DNA from: Achromobacter xylosoxidans
GTDB taxonomy: Bacteria; Pseudomonadota; Gammaproteobacteria; Burkholderiales; Burkholderiaceae_B
Length of the DNA: 64,000 nt
Direction of reading: 5' to 3'
Assembly (NCBI RefSeq): GCF_001457475.1
Contig: NZ_LN831029.1
Coordinates: 6,510,001-6,574,000, forward strand
Under the pieces are notes generated by a model. It made no database searches, was not told the origin of the DNA, and worked only from the letters and a program-made list of their open reading frames with translations. Within the stretch, counting starts at the first letter, position 1, and the number at the start of each line of letters is the position of its first letter. The translations under genes and the position numbers were made by a program. Positions 36,201 through 45,586 of the stretch are shown piece after piece.

Positions 36201-38293
36201 ATGCGACCGGCCTGATTGTCGACCGAACCGGTGTTCAAGGTGACCTGCTTGCCCATCAACCCGAGGGCCCCGGCAGCGGTGCCGCCAGCGCCCGCGATAC
36301 CGTTGGCGAGCGTGTCGCGGTTGTTCACGCTGCCCGCGTCCAGGGCCAGGCCATTGTCGGCCTGGATCAGGCCGCCGCTGTTGTCGAGCACCCCCTGTGT
36401 CTTGAGCGTCAGGCCGCTCGCGGCGACGATGCCGCGGGTATTGGCCAGGCGCTGCGCATTCAGCGTCGCCTGGCCCTGCGCGGCGATGGTGCCGCCGATA
36501 TTGTCGACGGCGCCGTCCGCATTCAGATCGAGCGCGCCGCCGGTCGCGATGCGCCCGCCCGCGTTCTCCAGGCTGCCCGTCTTCAAGTCGGCCGAACCGC
36601 CATACAGACCGCCGCCCTGGTTGCGCAGCGCGCCGGTGTTGGCAATGGCCAGCTTGCCATCCGCCTGCGCCACGCCAGCGCGGTTGTCCAGGCTGGCCGC
36701 CTGGATCTCGGCGCTGCCGCCCAACAGCTTGCCGCCCCGATTGTCCAACGCACCCGCCGTTTCGACACGCAGCGCGCCATTGGCCTGGACCGATCCGCCC
36801 TGATTGTCGATGCCGGCGTTGCCGCGCAACGCCACGCTGTCGCCCGAAGCCACTCCCCCCGCTGCGTTGACCAAGGATTTGCCGCTGATGTCGACGGCGC
36901 CCGCGCCTGCCAGCGTGCCGCCGGTGTTGTCGACCATGCCTGCCACGCGGCCCTCGAGCGCGCCGCCGCTGGTGAGTTTGCCCGCGGTGTTGTCGAGGTT
37001 GGCGGCGCGCAGCGCCACCGAGCCGCCATAAACGGCGCCGCCGCGATTGCTGATCGCGCCGCTGGCGTCCAGCGTCAGTAGCCCGCCGGCGACGAACTTG
37101 CCGCCGGACAGGCCCAGCACGCCGGCGGTTACCGTGGCATCGCCGCCTGCCACGAGCGAGCCGGGGTTGAGCAGCTGGTCGACCCGCACGCTCAACGCGC
37201 CCAGCGGACTGATGGTGCCGTCGCTGCGCAGGCCTGCCGTGAATGCGCCCCGGTTCTCCATTTGACGCGCCACGATGCTGGCGCCCGCGCCTGAAGACAT
37301 GGCGTTGTTGTTGGCGAACTTGCCGGCCGCGTTCAATGCCAGCGCGCCGCCCGCGGCGGCCGTGCCATCGTTGATGATGTCGCGTCCGCTTCGGACCGAC
37401 AGGTCGGTGGCGGCCTGCAGGCGGCCCGACGGCAGGATCCTGACGTCGCCATTGGCGCTGACGCTAAGGGTGCCGGTCAGGGCCGCCAGGTTGCCGCCCA
37501 CGTTCACGCCCACGCCGGCCTCGGTGCCGATCAGGCGGATGCTGTTGGCGTACATGCCGCCCAGGGCCGCCACGTCCAGCGCGACACCCGTGCCGGCGCC
37601 ATCGCCGGCCAATGCCGACACGTCGATGCCGTCGTAGCCCACGCGCGCGGAGCCCGCCACCACGTTCAGACGATCGGCCCACACCTGCGCGTTCAGCTCC
37701 AGCGTTCGAGCCAGCAGGTCGACTTGGCTGAGGTTCGCGCCATACAGGCCCGCGCCCTCGATGGCGAGACGACCGCTGGCAATGTCAAAGCCCAGGGTGC
37801 CGTCCGGACCGATCACCGGCTTGCCGGTGGTCAGCGTGGCGCGGTTGGCATTCAGGAAGCCGCAGCCGTTGCAGGTAATGCCGGCCGGATTTGCGACGAT
37901 GACGTTGGCGCGGTTGCCCGCGACTTCCAGCATGCCCATCAAGCGCGACGGATTGTTTGCTGTGACCTGGTTCAGGATGGTGGCGGCGCGCTGGTTGCCC
38001 AGCATCGGATTGCCCGCCACCTGGCCTGCCAGTTGCGTCTGGCTCGCCGCCCCACTGTTGTTCAGCACGACGCCCGAGGGACCGACGTTGAACTGGGTGA
38101 AGCGGTTGTTCGAGACGCCGCCGGCCGAGGGCGGGGCGATATTGACCACCGGCACGCCATTGGCCACGCCCACGACGGGCTTCTGGCCCGGCACGCTCTT
38201 GTCGACGGAGATGGGCAGGGTCTGCGCCAGGACGGGCGTCCAGATCTGCGTGTACAGGACCAACCAGACAACTGCGGAGCGAAGCTTGGACAT
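30197..38293 (-). CDS. cdiA: CdiA/FhaB-type two-partner-secreted exoprotein with C-terminal toxin
   Basis: About 2698 residues. Signal region MSKLRSAVVWLVLYTQIWTP, then the TPS domain (NRANVIVANPAGITCNGCGF), then long beta-helix repeats (NxGG and SGxxLxxxA patterns), and a second repeat block with RDVNxxA motifs. The pretoxin region follows, with ETENNYL near residue 2440. The last about 105 residues (from SFSDEAKLVSHFQKHGAEFG) form the variable toxin; I suspect a BECR-fold RNase but cannot prove it. The start at 38293 is preferred over an upstream frame because of the signal sequence. Composition falls to AT-rich at the toxin end, as expected for exchangeable CT cassettes. Confidence 0.9.
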   Translation of the reverse strand: MSKLRSAVVWLVLYTQIWTPVLAQTLPISVDKSVPGQKPVVGVANGVPVVNIAPPSAGGVSNNRFTQFNVGPSGVVLNNSGAASQTQLAGQVAGNPMLGNQRAATILNQVTANNPSRLMGMLEVAGNRANVIVANPAGITCNGCGFLNANRATLTTGKPVIGPDGTLGFDIASGRLAIEGAGLYGANLSQVDLLARTLELNAQVWADRLNVVAGSARVGYDGIDVSALAGDGAGTGVALDVAALGGMYANSIRLIGTEAGVGVNVGGNLAALTGTLSVSANGDVRILPSGRLQAATDLSVRSGRDIINDGTAAAGGALALNAAGKFANNNAMSSGAGASIVARQMENRGAFTAGLRSDGTISPLGALSVRVDQLLNPGSLVAGGDATVTAGVLGLSGGKFVAGGLLTLDASGAISNRGGAVYGGSVALRAANLDNTAGKLTSGGALEGRVAGMVDNTGGTLAGAGAVDISGKSLVNAAGGVASGDSVALRGNAGIDNQGGSVQANGALRVETAGALDNRGGKLLGGSAEIQAASLDNRAGVAQADGKLAIANTGALRNQGGGLYGGSADLKTGSLENAGGRIATGGALDLNADGAVDNIGGTIAAQGQATLNAQRLANTRGIVAASGLTLKTQGVLDNSGGLIQADNGLALDAGSVNNRDTLANGIAGAGGTAAGALGLMGKQVTLNTGSVDNQAGRIGAGQDLALTTGTLENARGNVSSDAKATLAFTRLANTGGALTAGASLELVTGSLDNDGKIHSGQDLKITADTLTNRAGGELIAVRNNELVIGGLLANAGLIDGGYTRITAGNLVNTGRIYGDRIGIQTPLLQNEPNAVIASRGDMDLGVGTLTNREHALIYAAGDLRIGGALDGAGKAAGQATLLANESATIEAERNADIAAASIQNRNLHFASETVEVGRGPKLYYRLENSTEFLDGSKLWLCDAVTELCGRDPVTFLEDDSERRLLLPSTKYPESRYGPPFDYFKGQRGKAGVSAPIPPAWLPDQYVCDGPGGDAGGSCATQPGGPRYKAGERIWSVFDVAEPVAVPPMVEQKCNGNQICLVSTPEREQALALNKARHDELAGKIYAFNADFNSRLVKNFFYYKVEEVVMESRTLSTDPAKIIVGGAATFTGTVTNDKSRIVAGGTLSVAGPAINNVGAEGVRSIERTGIEVRTVGKGQDRNESTSDYKDVVAPQRIELAVASSDGNTAPPQTGNRSPGASAIANIQAPARVLEVGLPGKGVIRVVTLPPTVPTNTLYRVMTAPEAPYLIATDSRFLGQRQPVSSDFLLQKINQDSGHILKRLGDGFYEQKLVAEQIMLATGQRFVGDYTDNESQYKALLAAGADFATQYGLTVGTALSEEQMRHLTSDIVWLVEQTVTLPDGSQQTVLTPQVYLAVKPGDLRGDGTLIAGRDTRINTSGDVNNSGTIGARNALVVEAENVRNTVGSMQGKTVNLAARNDIENLAGLLKGDKVALSAGRDVNLKASTQSNASGGVSSTRVDGVARIDAGDLNVQAGRDVNAQAAGIAATGDARIQAGNDINLTTEQERYAESYDYGKKNRSEMRSATEVGSRIVAGGNLTLIAGQDVNARAAEVTSDKQLAVGAGRDINVVAGTDSNYAYSETYYKKRGFLSSKSEHRKTESDWTTSASSTFTGDSAVLMAGRDLNVVGSNVAAQNDLVMSADRNVNIVAAQNTSEEYQYEKVKKSGFGAMGGLSYGSRQTTDWTDTERGLAAGSTIGSVTGDVLINAAGSLNVLGSDILARRGDITMIGRDVNIIGGADTMRQREVHEVKQSGFSINASTPVVSAMQTAGRMGEAAGKTDNKVMQGLALATTGLAGINAYDAVMGAKDKAGGFNASIDFGSSKSQTTIKRESTSVSGSNVAAGKDLTIVAKGGGKDSDITVTGSRLSAGNNAVLKADGDILLQAAQNSFEQHTTNKSSNSSIGVGVTAGNNGFGLVVNLAAGGARGYADGKDTSWTYTTVTAGNTLALQSGGDTSLIGAVGQADQIIASVGNNLRIETLQDTSTYKSKQQSAGINASICVYGYCSSSVSANVSQGKMNSDFKSATEQAGLKAGNGGFIVDVKNNTTLIGGVIASGDQAVIDGLNRVSTGTLVVQDLKNTADYKASQVAVGGGYGWGDSKTGVGMGTTSKGEVAGGSKAEAGTKVPTTSGGVGMGVPVALGASGRANSTTNSAISSGKIEIRDEAGQLALTGKTAAETIASLNRDTSSDTLNALKPIFDKEKIEAGFEIVSEASRQTGQFLTNRAKEADALRKAMDDETDPALKKDLKARYDEAAKWGPDGAYRIGLTAISAAAGGNVTGSAGQFLQSAAANYLQALGAGKVKQIADALNSEAARTALQGLVGCAGAAGQGSSCSAAAAGAAASVVLNNLIQGLSGQDAKELTAEQKEARVNLVASLVGGLTAALGGDSAIATLAAQIETENNYLGQNSEGFRASEQRQFDAAIASCGPGNPESCERAREFSGMSQQRDEELASACVDRASSLCRTAVQLATASGNVVFFDRQGKPLAVPADSPMIQATPDPRDGTWHYTIAASVAEGLAIDSGGGALSGIGSTIRNMFGPTTARVTTNAKIASFSDEAKLVSHFQKHGAEFGVKTSSEYLQVGRDIMQNGDKVLYVYKGEVRTGYVQFMGNSARGDAKFGFVGTNINGAITTIHVESGKNFWKMLNGSSVDKTIRSVR

Positions 38294-38364
38294 GGCGAGG
38301 CAACTCTCGGTAAGCGTGAAGCAACTTGTCGGACGGCGGCCGGGGCGCACGGACCCCGCCCGGT

Positions 38365-40146
38365 CTAGAACTCGAACATCAGCGTGGCGGCGAAGACCGT
38401 GCTTTGGGTCTTCAGGTTGTCCGGCTTTTTCAGCGGCCAGCCGGCCGACAGGTCGTAGCTGGCGTTGACCGCATTGGCAGCGCCGGGGATGGCGATGCGG
38501 CCGCGCAAGCCGGCCACCGCGCCGACCAGCGTGCGGCTGGCCAGGTACTCGGCCGAAGGGCCGCCAACGCGGCCGGCATCCAGGCCCGTGTAAAGTTGCT
38601 GGCCCAGGTTGCCCAGGTTCAGCGACAGGTCATTGCGCAGGGTCCAGCCGTCTTCCGCGGCCAGCGTCATCTGGCCATCGAAGCCGCGCACCGCATAGCG
38701 GTTGCCGATGGTGAAGTAATCCGCGGGCACGATGGGCGTCTTGGCGTGCTGGATCTGCCAATTGGCCTGGTAGGCCAGTTGCTGGCCGGCCACCTTGAAG
38801 GGCAGGTAGAGGCCGGCGTTGGCCGTCAGGATGGTGCTGCGGCCGTTCCAGTCGGGATCGCCGTAGACGTAGCCGGGCTGGTCGGAGAACTGCGGCAGCG
38901 TGCCGCGCACGCCGCCGCCAAGATCCAGCACCATCTGGTCGATGTATTGGCGGTGGCCGTAGCTGAACTCGTAGCCGACCACGTCGCGCCGCTGCACCTC
39001 GATGTCGATGTCGTTGAGGGTGCTGTTGGCACGCTTGCGCAGGAACTTCAACATGGCGGTGCCCTTGTAGCTGGCGCCGCGGTACGGCACCACCGACACG
39101 CCCGCCTCGATCTGCTTGCTGGTGCCGCCGTAGACGATGGGCTCTTCGAAACCGGCCACCGTCTGGCGATAGCGCGACTTGCTGGCGCCGGCGAACAGGG
39201 TCCAGTAGCCGAACGGAATGCTGTAGTTGACCGACGCGGCGCGCGAGCCGGCGTCGTTGTTGCGCAGGTCGGCGTTGCTGTTCCAGGACACCGACAACTG
39301 GTCGTACAGGAACAGCGGCGAATCGAGCGTGAGTCCGGCGTTCACCTGGTTCTTGCCGGTCGCTTCCATGCCGGCGTTGTCGCCGCCCACGTAGGCATGC
39401 CAGCGCTTGCCGGTGCCGGGCTTGATGATGATGTCGGAATCGCCCAGCTCGGGACCGGGCGCGACGTCGATCGACGCGTCCGCCTGGCCGGCCAGGCGGC
39501 GGATATTTTCCAGCGCCTGGTCCAGGTCACGCTGATTGACCTCGCCGCCTGGCCAGGTGGGCAGCGCGGTGCGCCACCAGCCGGGCGCGCCGTCGCTCTT
39601 GACGCCGGAAATGCGGCCGGGCACGTAGCGCAGGGTCAGCGTGCCGCCGGCCAGCGATTGCTCCGGCACCAGCACGCGGGCGGTGATCAGGCCGCGGTCG
39701 ATCAGGCGCGCCATCAGGTGGGCCTGCAGGGCTTGCAGGCCCCGGCCGCCCACGCACCGGCCCAGCGCCGCCTCGCTGTCGCGGCGCAGCGCGGCGGGTG
39801 GCGGTGAGCCGTCCCAGACCACCTTGTCCAGCGTGAAGCAGGGAGACTCCACCGGAAACACCAGCGGCCCCTCGCCGGCGCCTGTGGACGGCGCCGACAG
39901 CACGTCCGGCCGCTCGGCGGCGCGGGCGCGCTGGGCGTCCAGCTCCTGCTCCTGGCGGCGCTGGATGTCGCTGGCGCGAGTGGCGGCCTCTGCGGGCAAC
40001 GATTGCGCGGCCAGCCCAGACGGGATGGTCAGCGAGGCGATGGATGAAACGCACAGCGCCAGGCAGGGAAGCAGCCTCTGCCGGAGGCGGCTTCGCGGTA
40101 CGATGGTATGCACTTGTTTCTTATTGAAATTGCTGGTTTCTTTCAA
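38365..40146 (-). CDS. cdiB: CdiB/FhaC-type outer-membrane transporter of two-partner secretion
   Basis: Up to 593 residues. After a signal peptide come a Gln/Arg-rich helix, POTRA-type domains (FTLDKVVWDG; LRYVPGRISGV) and a 16-strand ShlB barrel with the VRGFDGQ motif and terminal Phe (LMFEF). It exports CdiA to the cell surface. The longest frame uses TTG at 40146; a GTG at 40113 (MHTIVPRSRLRQRLL) gives a cleaner signal peptide. The order cdiB-cdiA-cdiI follows the E. coli class rather than the Burkholderia cdiA-I-O-B order. Confidence 0.9.
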   Translation of the reverse strand: MKETSNFNKKQVHTIVPRSRLRQRLLPCLALCVSSIASLTIPSGLAAQSLPAEAATRASDIQRRQEQELDAQRARAAERPDVLSAPSTGAGEGPLVFPVESPCFTLDKVVWDGSPPPAALRRDSEAALGRCVGGRGLQALQAHLMARLIDRGLITARVLVPEQSLAGGTLTLRYVPGRISGVKSDGAPGWWRTALPTWPGGEVNQRDLDQALENIRRLAGQADASIDVAPGPELGDSDIIIKPGTGKRWHAYVGGDNAGMEATGKNQVNAGLTLDSPLFLYDQLSVSWNSNADLRNNDAGSRAASVNYSIPFGYWTLFAGASKSRYRQTVAGFEEPIVYGGTSKQIEAGVSVVPYRGASYKGTAMLKFLRKRANSTLNDIDIEVQRRDVVGYEFSYGHRQYIDQMVLDLGGGVRGTLPQFSDQPGYVYGDPDWNGRSTILTANAGLYLPFKVAGQQLAYQANWQIQHAKTPIVPADYFTIGNRYAVRGFDGQMTLAAEDGWTLRNDLSLNLGNLGQQLYTGLDAGRVGGPSAEYLASRTLVGAVAGLRGRIAIPGAANAVNASYDLSAGWPLKKPDNLKTQSTVFAATLMFEF

Positions 40147-40387
40147 TAACGGATGGAAATCGCGTTAATTAAGCGCATATTTCAATTTATGCCGGCTTTT
40201 TCAAAGGCTTTTTGGCGACAATCGAAAATATGCAGCGTGGAGCACGTGGCCATTCCGTTACGCACTCTTACGTCGCTAAATTAGTCGCTCGGCCCGCCCA
40301 TGGCGATAGGAACAGTCTGAAACTGCCGGAAAATCATGGCCGCGCCGGTACCTGTGACGCGCCCCGCGCTGTGCCAAAATCGCGCCC
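40147..40387. promoter_or_regulatory. Divergent promoter region of cdiB and ung
   Basis: 240 bp, AT-rich near cdiB (GTTAATTAAGCGCATATTTC around 40164-40183), becoming GC-rich toward ung. Must carry promoters for both directions; no regulator site recognised. Confidence 0.45.
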
Positions 40388-41149
40388 ATGCCGATCGATA
40401 ACCGCCTGATTCCCTCCGCCCTCGCCACCCAGACGGCACAATTGCCCGCCGCCTGGCAGGCCGCCCTGCAGGCCCCACGCGTCGCCACGGCGCTACAGGC
40501 CGTGACCGCCCATGTGGAAAAGCGCCTTGCCGAAGGCGCGGTGATCTATCCGGCCACGCCCTTTCGCGCCCTGCACGGCCTGGCGCCCTCGGACGTGCGA
40601 GTGGTGATCCTGGGCCAGGACCCGTATCACGGCCCTGGACAGGCACAAGGGCTGGCATTCTCGGTGCCGGACGACTGCAAGCGCCCGCCCAGCCTGCGCA
40701 ACATCTTCAATGAAATCGCGCAGGAATATCCCGGCACGCCGCTGCCGGCCGGCAATGACCTGACGCCGTGGGCCGCTCAAGGCGTGTTGCTGCTAAACAC
40801 CGCCCTCACGGTGGAGGACGGGCAACCCGCGTCCCACGCCAAGCGGGGTTGGGAAACCGTGACGGACGCGCTCATCGCCCTGGTGGCGCAAGACCCGTCT
40901 CCGAAGGTTTTCATGCTGTGGGGCGCCCACGCCCAGGCCAAGCAGGCGTTGCTTCCGCACGACAGTGGCCATCTGGTGCTGATGGCCAATCATCCTTCTC
41001 CCCTGTCTGCCCGGCGCCCGCCCGTGCCGTTCCTAGGCTGCGGCCATTTCCTGGCGACCAACCGGTGGTTGAGCGACCAAGGGAAAAACCCTATTGATTG
41101 GAAGCTGGACAAAAAAATAATTCCCGCACAAGGCGAATTCGGGTTATGA
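40388..41149 (+). CDS. ung: Uracil-DNA glycosylase, family 1
   Basis: 253 residues with the water-activating loop GQDPYHGPGQAQGLAFSV, the LLLNTALTVEDGQ segment and the HPSPLSARR leucine loop. Removes uracil from DNA in base excision repair. Standard length. Divergent from cdiB, unrelated in function. Confidence 0.95.
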   Translation: MPIDNRLIPSALATQTAQLPAAWQAALQAPRVATALQAVTAHVEKRLAEGAVIYPATPFRALHGLAPSDVRVVILGQDPYHGPGQAQGLAFSVPDDCKRPPSLRNIFNEIAQEYPGTPLPAGNDLTPWAAQGVLLLNTALTVEDGQPASHAKRGWETVTDALIALVAQDPSPKVFMLWGAHAQAKQALLPHDSGHLVLMANHPSPLSARRPPVPFLGCGHFLATNRWLSDQGKNPIDWKLDKKIIPAQGEFGL

Positions 41150-41317
41150 TCGCCGCACTGCACCAAACGAGTTCGGCATTTACCGCCTTGATTTAGCGGA
41201 AATTTCAGCAGTCTGCCGGGCAACCAAGCCCAGCCCCATGCCGAACATCATCGATTCCTGACCTCCTTTCCTTTCGCCCTGCGTTCCAAGCAGCATCACG
41301 GGAACGCGCCACGCGCA

Positions 41318-41353
41318 CGGTTGATTCGGTCGGCACGATGCTCCATCAACCGT
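41318..41353 (+). promoter_or_regulatory. Hairpin in the long leader of the DEAD-box helicase gene
   Basis: In the 278-bp gap before the helicase, ACGGTTGAT (41317-41325) pairs with ATCAACCGT (41345-41353) over 9 bp with a 19-base loop. Long structured leaders are known for cold-inducible RNA helicases; whether this one regulates is unproven. Confidence 0.35.
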
Positions 41354-41427
41354 CGCCTGGATCCGGCCGCCTAATCCCCTGGCCCGACCAAGCACTGCGC
41401 CGCATTTGATCGCGGCAAGGGAAAGTA

Positions 41428-43203
<1,776 letters not shown>

Positions 43204-43217
43204 GCCCTCGGCACCCA

Positions 43218-43251
43218 ACAAACCCCGCGCCTGTCGCGGGGTTTGTTTTTT
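43218..43251 (+). terminator. Rho-independent terminator after the helicase
   Basis: Perfect 12-bp arms ACAAACCCCGCG (43218-43229) and CGCGGGGTTTGT (43235-43246), 5-base loop, followed by TTTTT. Ends the helicase transcript before the methyltransferase gene. Confidence 0.9.
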
Positions 43252-43288
43252 GGGAAAATGCCCTATTCACGACGCCTTTCCTTCCTCC

Positions 43289-44470
43289 ATGCAACGCCCC
43301 GCTCCCGCCAACCTGCCCCCGCTGTCTCCCGCCGCCCAGGCCCATAGCGAAGCCGCCGCCGCGCATCTGCGCGCCGCCATCGCCGCCGCTTCGGGCTGGC
43401 TGCCGTTCGATCACTGGATGGCCGAGGCGCTGTATGCGCCGGGGCTGGGCTACTACGCGGCCGGCAACGTCAAGCTGGCCGAAGCCGATGCGCGCGCGCC
43501 CGCGGGCGATTTCGTCACCGCGCCGCAACTGACGCCGCTGTTCGCCCGTACCCTGGCGCGCCAGGTCGCCCAGGTGCTGCGCCAGACCGATACCCAGACG
43601 GTGCTGGAGTTCGGCGCCGGCACCGGCGCGCTGGCCGAAGGCGTGCTGCGCGAGCTGGATGCGCAGGGGCTGCAGGATACGCAGTACCTGATTCTCGAAG
43701 TATCGGCCGACCTGCGCGCGCGCCAGGCCGAGCGGCTGGCGCCGTTCGGCGAGCGGGTGCGCTGGCTGGATGCGCTACCCGAACGTTTCCGCGGTTGCGT
43801 GCTGGCCAACGAGGTGCTGGACGCGATGCCAGTGTCGCTATTCCGCTGGAGCGATGACGGCGTGGTGCTGGAACGCGGCGTGACGCTGGACCCGGCCCAG
43901 GGTTTCGTCTGGGAAGACCGGCCGGCTCCGCGGCGCCTGGCAGAGGCGGTGGCAGCGCGCATGCCGGCGTTGCCGGGGTATGTGTCCGAGATCAACCTGC
44001 AGGCCGAAGCCTGGATCGACGGCATGAGCGGTTGGCTGGAACAGGGCGCGGCGCTGCTGGTCGACTATGGCTTTCCGCAGGGTGAGTACTACCACCCGCA
44101 ACGCGCCGGCGGCACGCTGATGTGCCATCTGCGCCACCACGCGCATGGCGATCCGTTCACCGCGCCGGGGCTGCAGGACATCACGGCGCACGTCGACTTC
44201 ACCGCCATGGCGGATGCGGCGCAGGCAGCGGGTCTGCAGGTGCTGGGATATACCTCGCAGGCGCGCTTCCTGATGAACGCCGGACTGATGGAGTTGCTCG
44301 CGCAACTGGATCCGACCGACGCGCGGACCTACGCGCAAGCGGTGGCGCCGGTGCAGAAGCTGCTGTCGGAAGCCGAAATGGGCGAACTGTTCAAGGTGCT
44401 GGCGGTGGGCCGCGGCATCACGCAGCCGCTGATCGGCTTTGCGCGCGGCGACCGCCTCGGCAAGCTGTAG
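43289..44470 (+). CDS. MidA/NDUFAF7-like SAM-dependent methyltransferase
   Basis: 393 residues (DUF185, PF02636). N-terminal FDHWMAEALYAPGLGYYA and GDFVTAPQLTPLFARTLA are the family signature; the SAM motif is LEFGAGTGALAEGVL, and CVLANEVLDAMPV follows. The mitochondrial homologue methylates an arginine of complex I. The bacterial substrate is not settled. Own start after the terminator; no strong Shine-Dalgarno. Confidence 0.85.
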   Translation: MQRPAPANLPPLSPAAQAHSEAAAAHLRAAIAAASGWLPFDHWMAEALYAPGLGYYAAGNVKLAEADARAPAGDFVTAPQLTPLFARTLARQVAQVLRQTDTQTVLEFGAGTGALAEGVLRELDAQGLQDTQYLILEVSADLRARQAERLAPFGERVRWLDALPERFRGCVLANEVLDAMPVSLFRWSDDGVVLERGVTLDPAQGFVWEDRPAPRRLAEAVAARMPALPGYVSEINLQAEAWIDGMSGWLEQGAALLVDYGFPQGEYYHPQRAGGTLMCHLRHHAHGDPFTAPGLQDITAHVDFTAMADAAQAAGLQVLGYTSQARFLMNAGLMELLAQLDPTDARTYAQAVAPVQKLLSEAEMGELFKVLAVGRGITQPLIGFARGDRLGKL

Positions 44471-44482
44471 GAAGGGGCGGCG

Positions 44483-45586
44483 TCAGGCGGCGCGCAGCCG
44501 CTGCAAGCGCGCCTCGCGCAGGCTCTGCTTGATGCGCGCCGGATCGCCCGCGCAGGAGCGAGCGATGGCGCCGGCATCCACGCCGCGCACGGCTTCGGCC
44601 CGATCGCGCCAGGCATTGCCATCCACCGGGCGCAGCACCGCCGCCGCCGCCAGCAGATCAAGGAAGCGCTCAGGCTTGCGCAACGCATCGACCCGCTCCA
44701 TCAGCGCAAGCTGCGCATCGGCCGGGTCGGCGCCAGCCGCCTGCGCGGCATCCAGACCCGTCAACATGTCGGGCAGCAGACGCGCGTAGTCGTTGCACTC
44801 GGTAGGCACGCGCAAGCGCCGGCCCAGGGCCTCGCGTCCGGGCGACAGCCGGCACAGCAGCGCATAACGGCCCGGCAGCGACAGCTTGCGCGCGGCCGCG
44901 CGATCGACGTCGCCATCGGTCTCCTCGGACCCTGTCAATTCGGGCATGACGCGCTCCAGCGCCCCCGACTGCCGCAACACGTCCAGCATGCGCGACGGCG
45001 CGGCCGCCATCAAGCCGCGCGACACTTCTTTCCAGACGCGCTCGGGCACCAGGGCGTCGGCCTCGCCGGCCTCGACCATCTGGCGGCACAGAGCCATGGT
45101 CTCGGGCGCGACGCTGAAGTCGGCGAAACGCGCGGCGAAGCGGGCCAGGCGCAGGATGCGCACGGGATCTTCCTGGAATGCCTCGCCCACATGGCGGAAC
45201 ACGCGGGCCTGGACGTCGGCGGCGCCGCCGAGCGGATCGACCAGTTCGCCGTCCTGCTTCTGCGCAATGGCGTTGACCGTCAGATCGCGGCGGCGCAGGT
45301 CCTCTTCAAGCGTGACGTCGGTGCCCGTGTAGAACGTGAAACCCTTGTAGCCGCGGCCCGACTTGCGTTCGGTGCGCGCCAGCGCGTATTCCTCTTTGGT
45401 GACCGGGTGCAGGAACACCGGGAAATCGCCACCCACCGGAATGAAGCCGCGCCGCGCCATGTCCTCGGGCGTGGCGCCGACCACCACCCAGTCGTGATCG
45501 CCGGGCGTCAGGCCGAGCAGCGCGTCGCGCACTGCCCCGCCCACGATGTAGACCTGCAGGCCCTGCGTCGCCACATCCTCCGTCAT
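44483..45586 (-). CDS. cca: tRNA nucleotidyltransferase (CCA-adding enzyme)
   Basis: 367 residues. N-terminal [20 protein letters not shown] and [10 protein letters not shown] form the nucleotidyltransferase head, [12 protein letters not shown] and the ARFAARF segment the neck. Length lies near the short (non-HD) bacterial class. It repairs or adds the 3' CCA of tRNAs. The ATG overlaps the TGA of the upstream transglycosylase gene (ATGA), so the two are cotranscribed. An apparent 1126-codon frame that includes this gene is accidental read-through of a GC-rich frame. Confidence 0.92.
   Translation of the reverse strand: MTEDVATQGLQVYIVGGAVRDALLGLTPGDHDWVVVGATPEDMARRGFIPVGGDFPVFLHPVTKEEYALARTERKSGRGYKGFTFYTGTDVTLEEDLRRRDLTVNAIAQKQDGELVDPLGGAADVQARVFRHVGEAFQEDPVRILRLARFAARFADFSVAPETMALCRQMVEAGEADALVPERVWKEVSRGLMAAAPSRMLDVLRQSGALERVMPELTGSEETDGDVDRAAARKLSLPGRYALLCRLSPGREALGRRLRVPTECNDYARLLPDMLTGLDAAQAAGADPADAQLALMERVDALRKPERFLDLLAAAAVLRPVDGNAWRDRAEAVRGVDAGAIARSCAGDPARIKQSLREARLQRLRAA

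Noticed and set aside
35063..37081. A 672-codon plus-strand frame inside cdiA
   Set aside because: Antisense to the beta-helix repeats; repeat-driven and without ribosome site or domain.
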